A stretch of DNA of 64,000 bases from positions 8,529,524 to 8,593,523 of the forward strand of contig OY725488.1 of the NCBI GenBank assembly GCA_963281255.1, read 5' to 3'. The position numbers were made by a program, and so were the translations under genes. This document shows positions 51,501-61,837 of the stretch, in pieces. Under the pieces are notes generated by a model. That model searched no databases. It was given only the letters and a program-made list of their open reading frames with translations, and was not told where the DNA came from. Numbering within the stretch: position 1 is the stretch's first letter; every line of letters starts with the position of its first letter. This DNA is from Aphrocallistes beatrix. Its lineage: Eukaryota > Porifera > Hexactinellida > Sceptrulophora > Aphrocallistidae.

Positions 51501-54500
51501 TCGCTCGACTCTTCCACCCTGAGCTCTATCTGATCAGCTGGGAACCCTAGCACACCGCGAGGCTCGATCACCGAGGTGTCAGCTGTGGGGTTAGGAAGGG
51601 CCCGGACTGTCGAGTTGGCAGCGTCCACGAGGCGAAGAGTAAATATTTCCGGATCTATGGTGTTGAGGTTGGGGGAGAGAAGAAAAGTGAGCTTCTTTTC
51701 TCTTTCAGAAAGTGCAAAGTCGATATACTGAACGCTGGGAGCGATCATTCCATTACGGAGAGTGGTGGATAGCGTGGTTTGTCCGGACACCAACCTGATC
51801 GTGGCCTCACCGAAACTCCCTTCACGTACAAGAACAATCTCGACAGTATTAGAGGCGTCATCCACAATTGGTGAGAGGGAAGTGGGCGAAAAGGAAATCC
51901 TGAAAGATAAATGCACTAACAATGATGTGTGGAATATCGATGTACCACAACAGAACACGGATAATACGTCCCCTCCGGGAAGCGTACTAACCGAGTTGAT
52001 ATTACATGGGAATATATGTATATATTAAATGAATTTTGGTACAGAGAAATGAGTACGTACAAAGCCGAAGTACGTCTTATCCCGAGTACGTACTAATAGC
52101 CGAGTTCTACTGTATTACAACTTGTGTATTTACTAACCTAGCATTTGCTTGATGCTCCAGCACTGTGAGAGAGACAGTGCTGTTCACACTGTCTATGCGA
52201 GGAGGGAGGTTGGTGACTGCAGTGCCTGGCGCTGTCACGGCAGTCAGTGAGAGAACGAGACTCCCGTTTGTGCCTAGAAAGGTGTCTGCACTGATTGGGA
52301 AACTGAAGTCCATACGCGCCACGCCGTCTGGGATTAGGAGATCGCCGGACCTGAGTGTCAGGTTACCAGGCTGCAAGGGGTCTAGGTAGGAGAGCGAGTA
52401 GGAGACCGTAGCGTCCGTCAGCACCCCTTGAGCTCTGACAACGGTAAAGCTGAAGGCACGAGTGAATGCAGACTGATCTAGTGTAATGAGGAGAGAGTTG
52501 GGATCTATGCTGAACAATCCGTGTGGGAAGTCGTTAGCTCTGATGGTAATCGTGACAGTATCAGCTGACGAGTCAATAGTTGTGGGAGCTGAGGTGCCAG
52601 TAAGTTGTATTGTGAAGACTTGTGTGTCTTCTGCTTGAGTGTCTGATAGCAGGATGAAGTTGAGGTTGTAGAGAGGGTAGGCACTGATTGCTCCATCCCA
52701 ATGCGGGAGCTCCACACTCCCATTTAGCGGAGCGATGTCCGATGTTGTCACGTCTCCTCTCGCCTCCCAATACACCAGTACAGAACTGTGGGTACCCTGG
52801 AATACGGACAAATAAGTCAGTGCAAGCTTGCAAGCTGAATCACACAATCAAGAAATATGCTAATACCTCTGTTCTGGCGATGCCAATCGAAACTTCTGTG
52901 GAAACTTCTGGCTCTTCAAACACAAAACTATCTTGACCAGGCGCGAAACCTGCAATCCCATAGGGCATCCCTCTTCCTGTGATAAAGATCGAAGAGTTGA
53001 CTCGACTCATGTCCAGCGTCCCAGTGCTAAACACCAAACTGACAATGTAGTGCTCTTCCACCTCAGGACCGTCTTCTGGCAGCACGTTGATGATGATGAA
53101 CTGCTGATCCACTCCGTCCGCGAACGTGATGGTCCCAGAAGTAGGGCTTAAGTCTTGATGGACCTGAAGAATGAGAACTCATACATGCTCTTAATTTCAT
53201 TGATCTGACACTATCATGGTAATATACATATACTACACTCTACCTGCTGAAGTTCCGTCGTGGGGAGCATCTGGTACTGGACCTGCACATTCCCCATCGT
53301 ACCCCTATTCCTGTCCACTGTGAGGCTGATCGTGACGGGGCCCTGGCTCACGGTGGGGTTAGTAACTGTGGAGACTAGAAAGTTCGGATTGAAGCCAATC
53401 ACTCCGAAGGGGTCATCACTGATCTCGATGTGCACCTGCGCCGTGGTTCTATTGCCAAGCCTGGCATTGCCATTAATGCTCTGTAGGGTGATGGCGAGGT
53501 TCTCAGTGTCTTCGGGGCTGGGATCGTCTACTATCTGCAGCTGAATTGGACTGGAGCTAGCCCCCTCCTGGATTATTAAAGTCCCGGAGAGAGAACCGCT
53601 TCCCGTGTTGAAATCTTCTCCGAGTTTAGCATTACCTTCCAAAATCGTGAACTGAACACTCTGTACTCCAATGGTTCCCCCGAGTCGATTGACTTGGATC
53701 TGGGCCAATTCCCCCTCATTAACGGAGTAGACGGACTGAGAGAACTCTACAATCCCGTAAGGGTCATCAGACTCCTCTATGGTGAGGGTGTGGACAGTGG
53801 AGGTTCCGAGAGTCGGAGGAATATTTATCTACAAAGGCAGTGGTGTGACATGGCAAGAAAATAGCTCTACTCAAAAACATGTATTTCATAGTATACGTAT
53901 ACAGAGAAAAATAATATCATGGTATACACAGGTATCCCTCGCCGTTCGCGGGGGTTACGTTCCTGAGAATTGTCGCGAATGGCAAAATCGCGAACGGTAA
54001 GACGTTAGTTCAATGAAAATAGTGGGGTTACGTTCCTAGATTATAAAAACGACGCTAGATACAGTTTGCTAAATACGTTATTGATTCACTAAATATTATC
54101 TCGATTTAACTATCCCGTTAAATCGTGGCCTTCAATACTTAATAATTAGACACAACTGTATTTTTGAAAATTCCGTGCAACTTTGTTGCAAGAAGTAGAG
54201 CAATGTTCGACCTGCAACATGTAGATTGCAACAAAATTACACTCAACGATCCAATAAACATAATGCAACATTGTCGCATCAGCATCCTACATACACAGTG
54301 CAACAACGTTCCAATACATGTTGAAACTTTGTTGCATGCAACAGTTGTATCGTGTATGGTTGGCATATATTATATCATTTATATATACAGTATACATCCC
54401 TTAATGGAACCACCTCTTATTCGGGTCAATTTATTAAATCATGCCAATTCTAACTTTTTTCTGTTAATGAGGTTCTCTGCTTAATCGAGTCAAATTACCC

Positions 54501-57500
54501 TAATATTTGGTTATTCGGCTATATCTCAGTCAAATCGTTGCGGAGCACCTTCTCCTGACTCTACAAACTGGACACCATTAAGCTAGATGTATGTACCGAT
54601 TCAGATCACAAGGTTTGTTTACTTTTTTTTGTTATTGTAGTACTGCATAGAATTGCATTCTTCCAAAAACTGTGTAACTATTGTTACAATTCATTGTAAA
54701 GCGATTTTTTAAAAATGTAATTTAGTCCTTAACCCGAGGATTACTTGGGGTCAAAGGTATAAATAGAAATGACCCAGCTTTCACTTTCATTTTCAGTTTA
54801 CTTTCAATTAACTTTCACTTTCAATTCAACATTCCTGGACGTGCTCGGGTTAACCGTAGAATTCTGACTGGGGACACAGTGTCCCTGATATCGCGGATGT
54901 CTCTCAGTCATTTTCTATGCAAGTGAAGCCATATAAATACTCGAAATTCTACAGTTAAATGTTAAAAAATTTATCTCCAAATGCTCAAAATATGCTCAAA
55001 ATATGCTCAAACAATGCTCAAAATATGCTCAAATTATGCTCAAACAATGCTCAAATTATGCTCAAAATATGCTCAAAATATGCTCAAACTATGCTCAAAT
55101 TATGCTCAAACAATGCTCAAAATATGCTCAAACAATGCACAAATTATGCTCAAACAATGCTCAAATTATGCTCAAAATATGCTCAAAATATGCTCAAACT
55201 ATGCTCAAATTATGCTCAAACAATGCTCAAAATATGCTCAAAATATGCTCAAAATATGCCCAAAATATGCCCAAATTATGCTCAAATTATGCTCAAATTA
55301 TGCTCAAATTATGTTCAAAATATGCTCAAAATATGCTCAAAATATGCTCAAATTATTTATGACGGGAAATTAACATTGTGCTCAAATTATTTATGACGGG
55401 AAATTATATCATTACAAACGCGCTTCGCTTGCTTGCACTGCGCGGCTTGCGCAAATTGCGTGTCCGCAGAGTTACCCAGTGAGCGCTTGGGGATATTAGA
55501 GAAACAATACGTCGCTTTCTTGTTCTCTACTAAGTATGCTGAATTGCCATTTGTATGCAGAAGAAAAATCAGGTTCACGATAAAAATTAGCTTAATTTTA
55601 GTTTTAATATATAAGCTGTATATATGCAGTGTATACCTGAACCCCTCCTGGATTGAACGATTGCGGAGGAAGAGAGATGTCATTAGCAGAGTCTAGGAGC
55701 GACACAGAGGTGAGAACGAGCTGTATGACCTCATTAAGTTCTGGATTCGGGTCGTCAATCAGTGTCACTTGAATCTGAGCCTGATTCTGTCCGTTCTGCA
55801 TTTCAAGGTAGTTCTGTGCGATCTGGTAGTCCTGCCCCGCCACTGCAGAGGGGGTGCTGAGTGTGAAGTTGACTAAAATACGCCCGATAGTCCCCCCTCC
55901 TCTGGATACCGTCACGCCCGCTACGCCAGCACTCTCTGCGAAGCTGCTCGTTTGAGACTAGACAACAGACAGTATAAATAGACAGTCCAGAACATAAGCT
56001 AGAGTGTACTCATTAGAATGAAACGGAACCTACCTGAAACTCAATTCTACCGTGAGGTTGATCGCTAGCCGCTACAACAACCGTGGCCCGGCCTGCAGCA
56101 TCCTGCTCAATGACAGCTCTGACGTTGCTCCCCACTACAGTGGCAGACCTCAGCTGTAAGGTGAAGACCTGTGCGGACTCGGGGGTGCTATCCGGGATGG
56201 TCTGCAGTAGAATGGAAGTAGTCTGTTCGCCCACATCAAACACGGCCGTCTCGCTGGAAGGGTTGAAGTGCTGAGAAGCAGAAGCAGGCAGCAGTTCCCA
56301 CAAGACATTAACCCGGTAGAAAGCGCCCTGTGTCCGGTTCAGCTGCACACTGACGGAAGACCCCTCCGCCACCACCACGTATCGGAACTCAGGAGGTATT
56401 GAGATGCGACCTGTCGGGTTGTCATTGGCTAAGATGAAAATAGTGGCGATGCTGCGTGTCTCGGCGATGTTCCCTCCATTCGTAGCCGACACCAATCGCA
56501 CCTAAAATCACCCACACATCAGTAGGCAGTACTCTGTTGAGGCAGCCACTCCCGCTAAACCAACCTGGTAGCTAACTTCTAGCTCAGCTATTGAATCCTC
56601 GACCAGTGAGACTCTGAAGTCTGCAGTGGTCACATTCTCCGGGTATATCAGCTGGCCGGATAGGGGCGTGACGTCACCGTTGGCAGCACTCTCAACCTCC
56701 CAAGCGATGGTAACTTCCCCCAACAACCCCCTGGTCCTCTCCACGAAGAAAGTCGCGGAGGAAGGCTGGGTAGCATTCTCCCCCGGTTCTTGTAGAGAGA
56801 ATAGCTCAGATCCCTGAGCGAAGAAGAACAAACCATGGATGTCGTCTGACTCGTCAATGGTCAAAGTGAGTTCGCTGTCCCCTAGCCTAGCGCCGCCTGC
56901 AGGGGAGTGCAGCACGAGTCTGTAAGTAGTGGCCATTTCTGGAATAGCATCGTCCATGATTGCAAACTCGATTCGGCTGGCATCCTCCCCATCTGAATAC
57001 GACAAGCTGCCAGAGGTAGGAGTGAAGTCGATGGATGAAGTTGCGATGGGCTCGATACGCCAGCTTGCTCCAATCTGCAGATAATATAGGAAATCCCGTG
57101 TAACATTATCTAGCACTATTCAATGGAGAAATATATACAAACAGACCTGCCCAAACGTTCCGGATGTTCGAGTGACCGGGATAGTAAGATTCCCGGCACT
57201 CTCACTGACGTGAAGAGAACCATCTTGTGATAGGGGAACATCGAAAAAGAGAATCCCCCGGAACTCATCGTTCGGAGAAATCCGCACCTCTGCGACCTCC
57301 AGAGACTGGTTCTTGGGTCTCGGACTGTCGGACAGTGACCCCTGCCGGTCAGCTTCGTCCAGGAGACTAGCGCTGACTATCCTGACCCAGAACGTCTCAG
57401 TGGTCTCAGGGGTGAGGTCCGGCAGGATGGACACCGTCACCGTAGCCACTGAGCCTCCACTCTGCATGGTCACCTGACTGGACGTCGGAGTGAAGTCCTC

Positions 57501-60500
57501 GCTGGGCTGAGCCTGCTGGCTGAGAGGGTAGGGAGAGGCTGTCTGGGTTTCTATCTCGATGCTGATTGCTCCTATATAGCAATGATAATAGTACGTATCC
57601 TAAGCAAACTATACTCGGTGGACATCTACAATGTATAAATGGGGAGCTCGAGATGGCCCTCATTCCCATTTATAATGTGTACAGTAATCACATAATATAT
57701 AAAACGAAAATGTGTTGAAGCGATAAATAATTGATAATTTCAGGCAATTGTAGTCAGTGTATTTAATCCAAAAATACATCTGTATAGCTCATTTTCTGAT
57801 GAGTTGTTTTGAAATTATGTCACGAGTTCATCTGTCAGATCATTAACGGCCGGGGGGTGGGGTTATTCACAAACTTGAATTTCATGACTTCCCTACAAAG
57901 TAACGCGCGATGCAAAGTGAGTACAGTTATGCACAGTTACTGCTCAATGAGATAAGTTTCTGTACGCGACTAAACTCCCTTGGCATTGCGGCACATTGTA
58001 GGAAAGTGATACTGCAGAGAAAGGAGGATTATCCCGCAACTGCAATATACTTTTAATATTTTTTATGTAATATAATGCTCTGCCATATTAGTTAATACTA
58101 CCACTTTAATGAGCTACATTGAATAGAAATGAGCTTGAGAAATTATTAGTTAAGAGCCAACAGTTATAACAACTACAAAAGTCAATGTGCCGATTATCAA
58201 GAGAACGGCGTATCTTATAGCCAAAGCGGTCTTTTCACAATTTGAGAAATCAGGTCTCTCCTGCTGATCTGTTGTTTCAGAAAGATTATTGTGTAGACTT
58301 TTGTCACTTGTATTCTGTGAAACTCTTTCAGCGATTTTATCCCAATTACTAATACATAATAATAGCGAACAGTAGCAAAACGTAATGGTGTATCCGAGTG
58401 CCAAGAATATATAATAACCTGCCGCCTGCCACGTAACGTAATAGGCTAGAACACAACCTAGCGAAGTTGCTGCCATCATGATAAATAGCTGTCCGATGAA
58501 TTCCTTCAGTTGGAGACAGCATGCATTGCAAATTCCTCTTGCTACAAAAAATACATCTGTAACTACAACTGCACCGAGTATTTTTAAACCGAATTCTATT
58601 TGCTGCCTAAGTTCTTGATCTGAGGTGAAGATAAAGGAAATGTAATGAGAGAATGAAACTAAAATTATTCCGAGAAAAATCTCTGTGACACTCATAGCAC
58701 AGATAAATATTACTGCAGCTCTCTTTGCTCGAGTGCAATTGTTCTCTCCGAGAATATTCCCGACACGGATATTTGCTCCTATCGCAAAACCAAGTCCAGC
58801 AGTTGAAAAAATAAACCATACAACATTTAAAATTCCGAGAAGAGCCACTTGATCGTTATTTCTTAGAACAAAACCGATAAATATGATAGGAACAATTCTA
58901 GAGGCACTTACGCCTAAAAGTCCCTGTAGTGTTCCTGGAATTCCATACTCCAAGAAGTGAAACCAGCTAGAGAGATACGACCACGAGAACAAGGAGAATG
59001 TAAGATGTGCATCCGTGAATCGAATATAAATGAACGTTAGAATCGCAATTAGATATGTGCTGATGACATAAGCCAGAGCGACACCCTTTATCTCGAGAGG
59101 TATCACAACAACGAAGACAAATTGTAAGCATACATTTAGCAGATTCCCACTTACTAGTATTGCAAGATTGGGGAAAACAATGTTCTGAGATTGCAAGAAA
59201 ACGCAAGCCAGCTTTGAGTAGATATAAGCTGGGTAGCTAAAGCACAGAACGGTAGTATAGTCGCTGGTTCCTTGCGCTAACTCAGAATCTCCAGTGATAT
59301 AGTAAATGAGAGGTTTGGCACTTATCCATATGGTCCAGATGGGAAAGCAAGTGAGTGAAGCGATTATCAATGCTCGCATGAAGTATGTTCCCACCAGCTT
59401 GTAGTTTGCAGCACCATAGGCCTGAGAACAGAGTGTGCTCATACCAGCAGCAAGTCCCTGTAAAACTATATATGATGTACAACAGATGACTGATTGACCA
59501 ATGAACAGAGCACTAACTGTGTTTCCTATGTCAGGGCCTGATGTACGAGAAATGAAGATGGTTCCCATTTTCACCTGTAAGGCATCGCAGAAGTATCCAA
59601 GTGCTCCTAGAAATCCTAACCTGAGAAGATATCCCAACTCTGTCAATATCCATTTCTGTCCATTTGCGAATTCTAAAATATTTGCCATGTTTATGCTGTT
59701 TGTTTGTTCTTAATAATTTCTTCTATTTATGATATTCGTTTGGGTATACAAGTATACAGTATAATAGGTGCAAATAAGCATTTTTAAATTTGTGAAAAGA
59801 TAGGAATGTAATGTTTTCTTTACTACATTGATTCATTTAATTTATGATGATAATTTCTTAAAAATTACTTCTATTTACTAGTATGATATTTGTTTGGGTT
59901 GATTCATTTAATTTATTTAATTACATTGATTCATTTAATTTATGGTTATAAACACACCTATGTATTCGTATATAATACAAAATTCAATTTTAATTTCAAT
60001 GGTATTACAACTCAAAAAAACACGTCAAATAAAATCGTTTTTACTTAATTTTTTTCGCTAACAAACGAATCGCACTGTATTAATTTTAAAACATAAATAC
60101 AATCCAATGATATATGTTCTGTCTTGTAGTAAGTTAAGTTGAAAGTAACGAAAATAATTCTAAATAATTCTAATTCTGAACGAAGTAATCAGAATGAAAA
60201 TTGTGAAAATTTTCATATTTCTTCAACTTACCAGTTTTTCAATCAATTCAGACAAACAAACAAAAATTATGTCTACAAAGTATCATAACCATAATGAATT
60301 CAGAATGTGGAGAATTGCACTAACCATTCAGGCCGAACTCTCTGATGATAGTGAGTGTTACGCTGGTGAGGTTGTTTGTCCCTGGTTCATTAACAGTCAC
60401 GTCACGAGAGGAAGGGGAGAAGGTGAGCAGTCCGTGAGGGTAGTCGTTAGCTTGGATAGTGACAGAAGCGGAGCTGCTGGCAGAGTCTAGCTGCGCTCCG

Positions 60501-61507
60501 CGACTGCTGCTCACATCCGAGTCCGTATTCCCGTCTAAAGTAACCGCAGTGAGAGTAACCTGCGCTGCTTCTGACAGCTCAATAACCATATCGTCGATCA
60601 CGCGCAGAGGTAGTGTGGTAGTGTTGGATCCATCCGTGAACATGATATCACTCTGCACAAAGCAACGAGTGAGTTTCAGTACGCAGAATGTAGGCAGAGA
60701 TGCCAACTCACCTGTGTGGGGAAAATATCCTCTACAGCTTCTCCAGTTACTACGTAGCTTACGACGACGGTGCCAAATGTCCCGCCACTCCTGACCACTT
60801 CTAGAGTGAAATCCTGTCTCCTGTCCGAATCCTGGACTGACAGCTCTGGGAGGATAACTGACTGGCTGTCAGAACTGAACCCGATCACTCCGTGTGCATT
60901 GTCGTTTGTCAGAATGCGAACAGTCAGATTGCTGGTCATGTCGTCCAGCACTGCCTCATTCGTCGGATTACTGAGTTGTATAATGAAGTCCTCGGTCACC
61001 TCTGGGGTGTCATCGGGATACAGCTCCACTAGCTGCGTCATGCTCGACTGGTTCGGGGAAAAGGTCAGTGTGGCCCTCCTCTCGAAGAAGTCGGCGTCCT
61101 GCCTCCAGCTGCCCAGGACTAAGAGCAGTGACTGGCTGGAAGGTATCGCCACGAGCACGAACAGCTGAGAATCTAACTCAACTGGAGCTATGTCGGAGCT
61201 GCTAATGTCCGGAGTGGATGCTACTTGTAGGGGGGTGAATAGGCCGGAAGAAAGCGTGTACACCTGACTGGCACGCCCTATCACGGACACAAATGCGTAT
61301 ATCTGAGACAGAAATAGCATACTCCGCACTCTGCTAACATTTCCTGCCAAGTCAACCTGCTGTAGACTGTTGAACGTCTGTCCGGACCAGGAGAATACGA
61401 ACAGTGACGTCTGGTTGGTGGCTAACAGGTAGATTGCATCATTCGAGTCAGTGGTGAGAGATAGAGATGTAGCTGCTGCAGTGCTGATGCTGGAAACAAG
61501 CTCAAAC
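47119..61507 (-). CDS. ADGRV1: ADGRV1 (VLGR1)-like giant Calx-beta adhesion GPCR, 5' part missing
   Basis: Sixteen exons join without frame break to 2,773 residues: 60712-61507, 60325-60652, 57147-57571, 56565-57074, 56034-56501, 55637-55957, 53244-53828, 52867-53163, 52138-52796, 51477-51899, 50901-51410, 50534-50828, 50118-50467, 49304-49638, 48576-49201, 47119-48513. I checked the phase at every junction. The order is EAR/EPTP repeats, about 15 Calx-beta repeats, GAIN domain, GPS, seven-helix domain and cytoplasmic tail, the ADGRV1 architecture. The tail ends DTHL. ADGRV1 is known as a very large receptor at ankle-links of hair cells and photoreceptor fibrous links, and it self-cleaves at the GPS. 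The first visible exon begins inside an EAR region, so earlier exons must lie upstream. One intron (57572-60324) contains a MATE gene. Confidence 0.93.
48576..49201 (-). other. GAIN-domain exon of the ADGRV1-like receptor
   Basis: This exon encodes about 208 mainly helical residues (SDISVSLLRFLTEQTTSAAS through VSVGVRDSSRNK) immediately ahead of the GPS exon. That is the position of the GAIN subdomain A/B in adhesion GPCRs. Sequence is weakly conserved, so the call rests on position and on the following GPS. Confidence 0.7.
49740..50110. repeat. intron with pogo/Tigger-type fragment
   Basis: The ADGRV1 intron between exons 49304-49638 and 50118-50467 carries ACAGTACACCCTCGTAACCTCGTTAATCCGAACACC-like sequence (about 49740-49775). 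It resembles the inverted-repeat end of pogo/Tigger elements, but no partner end is clear. The rest is AT-rich and non-coding. Confidence 0.35.
52040..52118. repeat. partial pogo-like MITE in an ADGRV1 intron
   Basis: The segment contains TACGTCTTAT, CGAGTACGTACTAATAG and the terminus CCGAGTTCTACTGTA, matching the right end of the element at 29905-30066 in the second collagen gene. The left terminus is missing or decayed. It lies just before the splice acceptor side of exon 52138-52796. Confidence 0.55.
53829..55636. repeat. 1.8-kb repeat-filled intron of the ADGRV1-like gene
   Basis: Several repeat types sit side by side: TATCCCTCGCCGTTCGCGGG-type sequence with its inverse near 53935-54000; a TGCAAC-rich block with opposed CACAACTGT/ACAGTTGTA ends (about 54150-54350); a pogo-like CAGTATACATCCCTTAATGG start at about 54389; CTTTCACTTTC repeats (about 54780-54830); the 11-base minisatellite (54981-55350); and the GC-rich repeat core (about 55410-55455). 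None has a coding role. Confidence 0.55.
54981..55350. repeat. 11-base minisatellite (ATGCTCAAA[A/C/T][A/T]T type)
   Basis: Around 33 tandem units of ATGCTCAAAAT, with AATT, ACAAT and AACT-type variants in the last bases, run head to tail. A downstream tract (GCTCAAATTATTTATGACGG) is itself duplicated at about 55340-55369 and 55381-55407. Because the unit is 11 bases and free of stop triplets, it is open in all three forward frames, but the peptide is not a credible protein. Confidence 0.95.
57572..58149. other. intron sequence 3' of the nested MATE gene
   Basis: AT-rich part of the large ADGRV1 intron, following the MATE stop codon. It would hold the MATE 3' untranslated region. No gene or clear repeat is seen. 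Confidence 0.4.
58150..59688 (-). CDS. MATE-family transporter, nested in an ADGRV1 intron
   Basis: A single-exon ORF of 512 residues with about 12-13 hydrophobic helices, typical of eukaryotic MATE (SLC47-type) proteins. Family-like segments are GLAAGMSTLCSQAYGA (residues about 78-93; the usual LSTLCGQAFGA-like block in helix 2), GVALAYVISTY (helix 6), EYGIPGTLQG (after helix 6) and NIRVGNILGENN (the usual RVGNxLGA). MATE proteins export organic cations or drugs in exchange for protons or sodium at the plasma membrane; the substrate is unknown. The gene lies wholly within the intron between ADGRV1 exons 60325-60652 and 57147-57571, in the same orientation, and those exons join in frame across it. 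Confidence 0.93.
   Translation of the reverse strand: MANILEFANGQKWILTELGYLLRLGFLGALGYFCDALQVKMGTIFISRTSGPDIGNTVSALFIGQSVICCTSYIVLQGLAAGMSTLCSQAYGAANYKLVGTYFMRALIIASLTCFPIWTIWISAKPLIYYITGDSELAQGTSDYTTVLCFSYPAYIYSKLACVFLQSQNIVFPNLAILVSGNLLNVCLQFVFVVVIPLEIKGVALAYVISTYLIAILTFIYIRFTDAHLTFSLFSWSYLSSWFHFLEYGIPGTLQGLLGVSASRIVPIIFIGFVLRNNDQVALLGILNVVWFIFSTAGLGFAIGANIRVGNILGENNCTRAKRAAVIFICAMSVTEIFLGIILVSFSHYISFIFTSDQELRQQIEFGLKILGAVVVTDVFFVARGICNACCLQLKEFIGQLFIMMAATSLGCVLAYYVTWQAAGYYIFLALGYTITFCYCSLLLCISNWDKIAERVSQNTSDKSLHNNLSETTDQQERPDFSNCEKTALAIRYAVLLIIGTLTFVVVITVGS
59689..60324. repeat. AT-rich intron sequence 5' of the MATE gene with short duplications
   Basis: The words TTGATTCATTTAATTTA (three copies between 59828 and 59945) and TTCTATTTA...GATATTTGTTTGGGT (two copies near 59718 and 59871) recur. 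It must contain the MATE promoter. No other gene is seen. Confidence 0.45.
60712..61507 (-). other. EAR/EPTP-repeat exon of the ADGRV1-like receptor
   Basis: The exon encodes repeated beta-propeller-like blades (SNDAIYLLATNQTSLFVFSW with GQTFNSLQQV; PVELDSQLFVLVAIPSSQSL with SWRQDADFF). It then runs into a Calx-beta repeat (VILPELSVQDSDRRQ). EAR repeats lie between Calx-beta blocks in vertebrate ADGRV1, supporting the orthology. The exon starts mid-propeller, so upstream blades are missing. Confidence 0.75.
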
Positions 61508-61837
61508 CTGAAGAATTAATCAGTAAACATCTACCGCACACAGTGTATAACTCATGCGTTTTAGTTACGTATTCTACTATATGAAAACAAAATAGAAGAT
61601 ACGATACAACAAATTATTTTTCTACTAAATATTCAGAATCCTTATTATTGGCCCCAGGGCAGTGTTAAAAAATTTATGCGAAATATAATATATTGTATAT
61701 GTATAGTGAACAATCACGAACACAGAGAGTGTGTTATAATTACAGATACATATAAACACAAGAAATGAATAATTCTCTAAGTTAACACATCTAAATGAAT
61801 GAATCACTGCCAGACAGTACGTATGCATCACACAGTA
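61508..61837. other. spacer or intron between ADGRV1 exon and ABC transporter
   Basis: AT-rich sequence following the splice acceptor (TTCTTCAG) of ADGRV1 exon 60712-61507. It is also the 3' region of the ABC transporter gene. No ADGRV1 coding exon was found here, so its next exon lies farther upstream. Confidence 0.5.

Larger units (their letters stand above)
49304..60652 (-). other. Calx-beta repeat array of the ADGRV1-like receptor
   Basis: About 15 Calx-beta repeats are recognised by the joint motif NDxPxGxxxF and by the DDxxPE block. Examples are QANDYPHGLLTF, DESDDIHGLFFF, LANDNPTGRISI, ASDQPHGRIEF, ESDDPYGIVEF, ISDDPFGVIGF, RANDFPHGLFSI, DDDNPAGVFRF and QANDDSGGILRF. Acidic residues at these positions bind calcium in Calx-beta domains. 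Repeat boundaries do not coincide with exon boundaries. The count is by eye and could be off by one or two. Confidence 0.85.

Noticed and set aside
54959..55396. three overlapping 119-145 codon ORFs with MLKICS-type repeats
   Set aside because: Artefacts of the 11-base minisatellite; all three frames are open equally.
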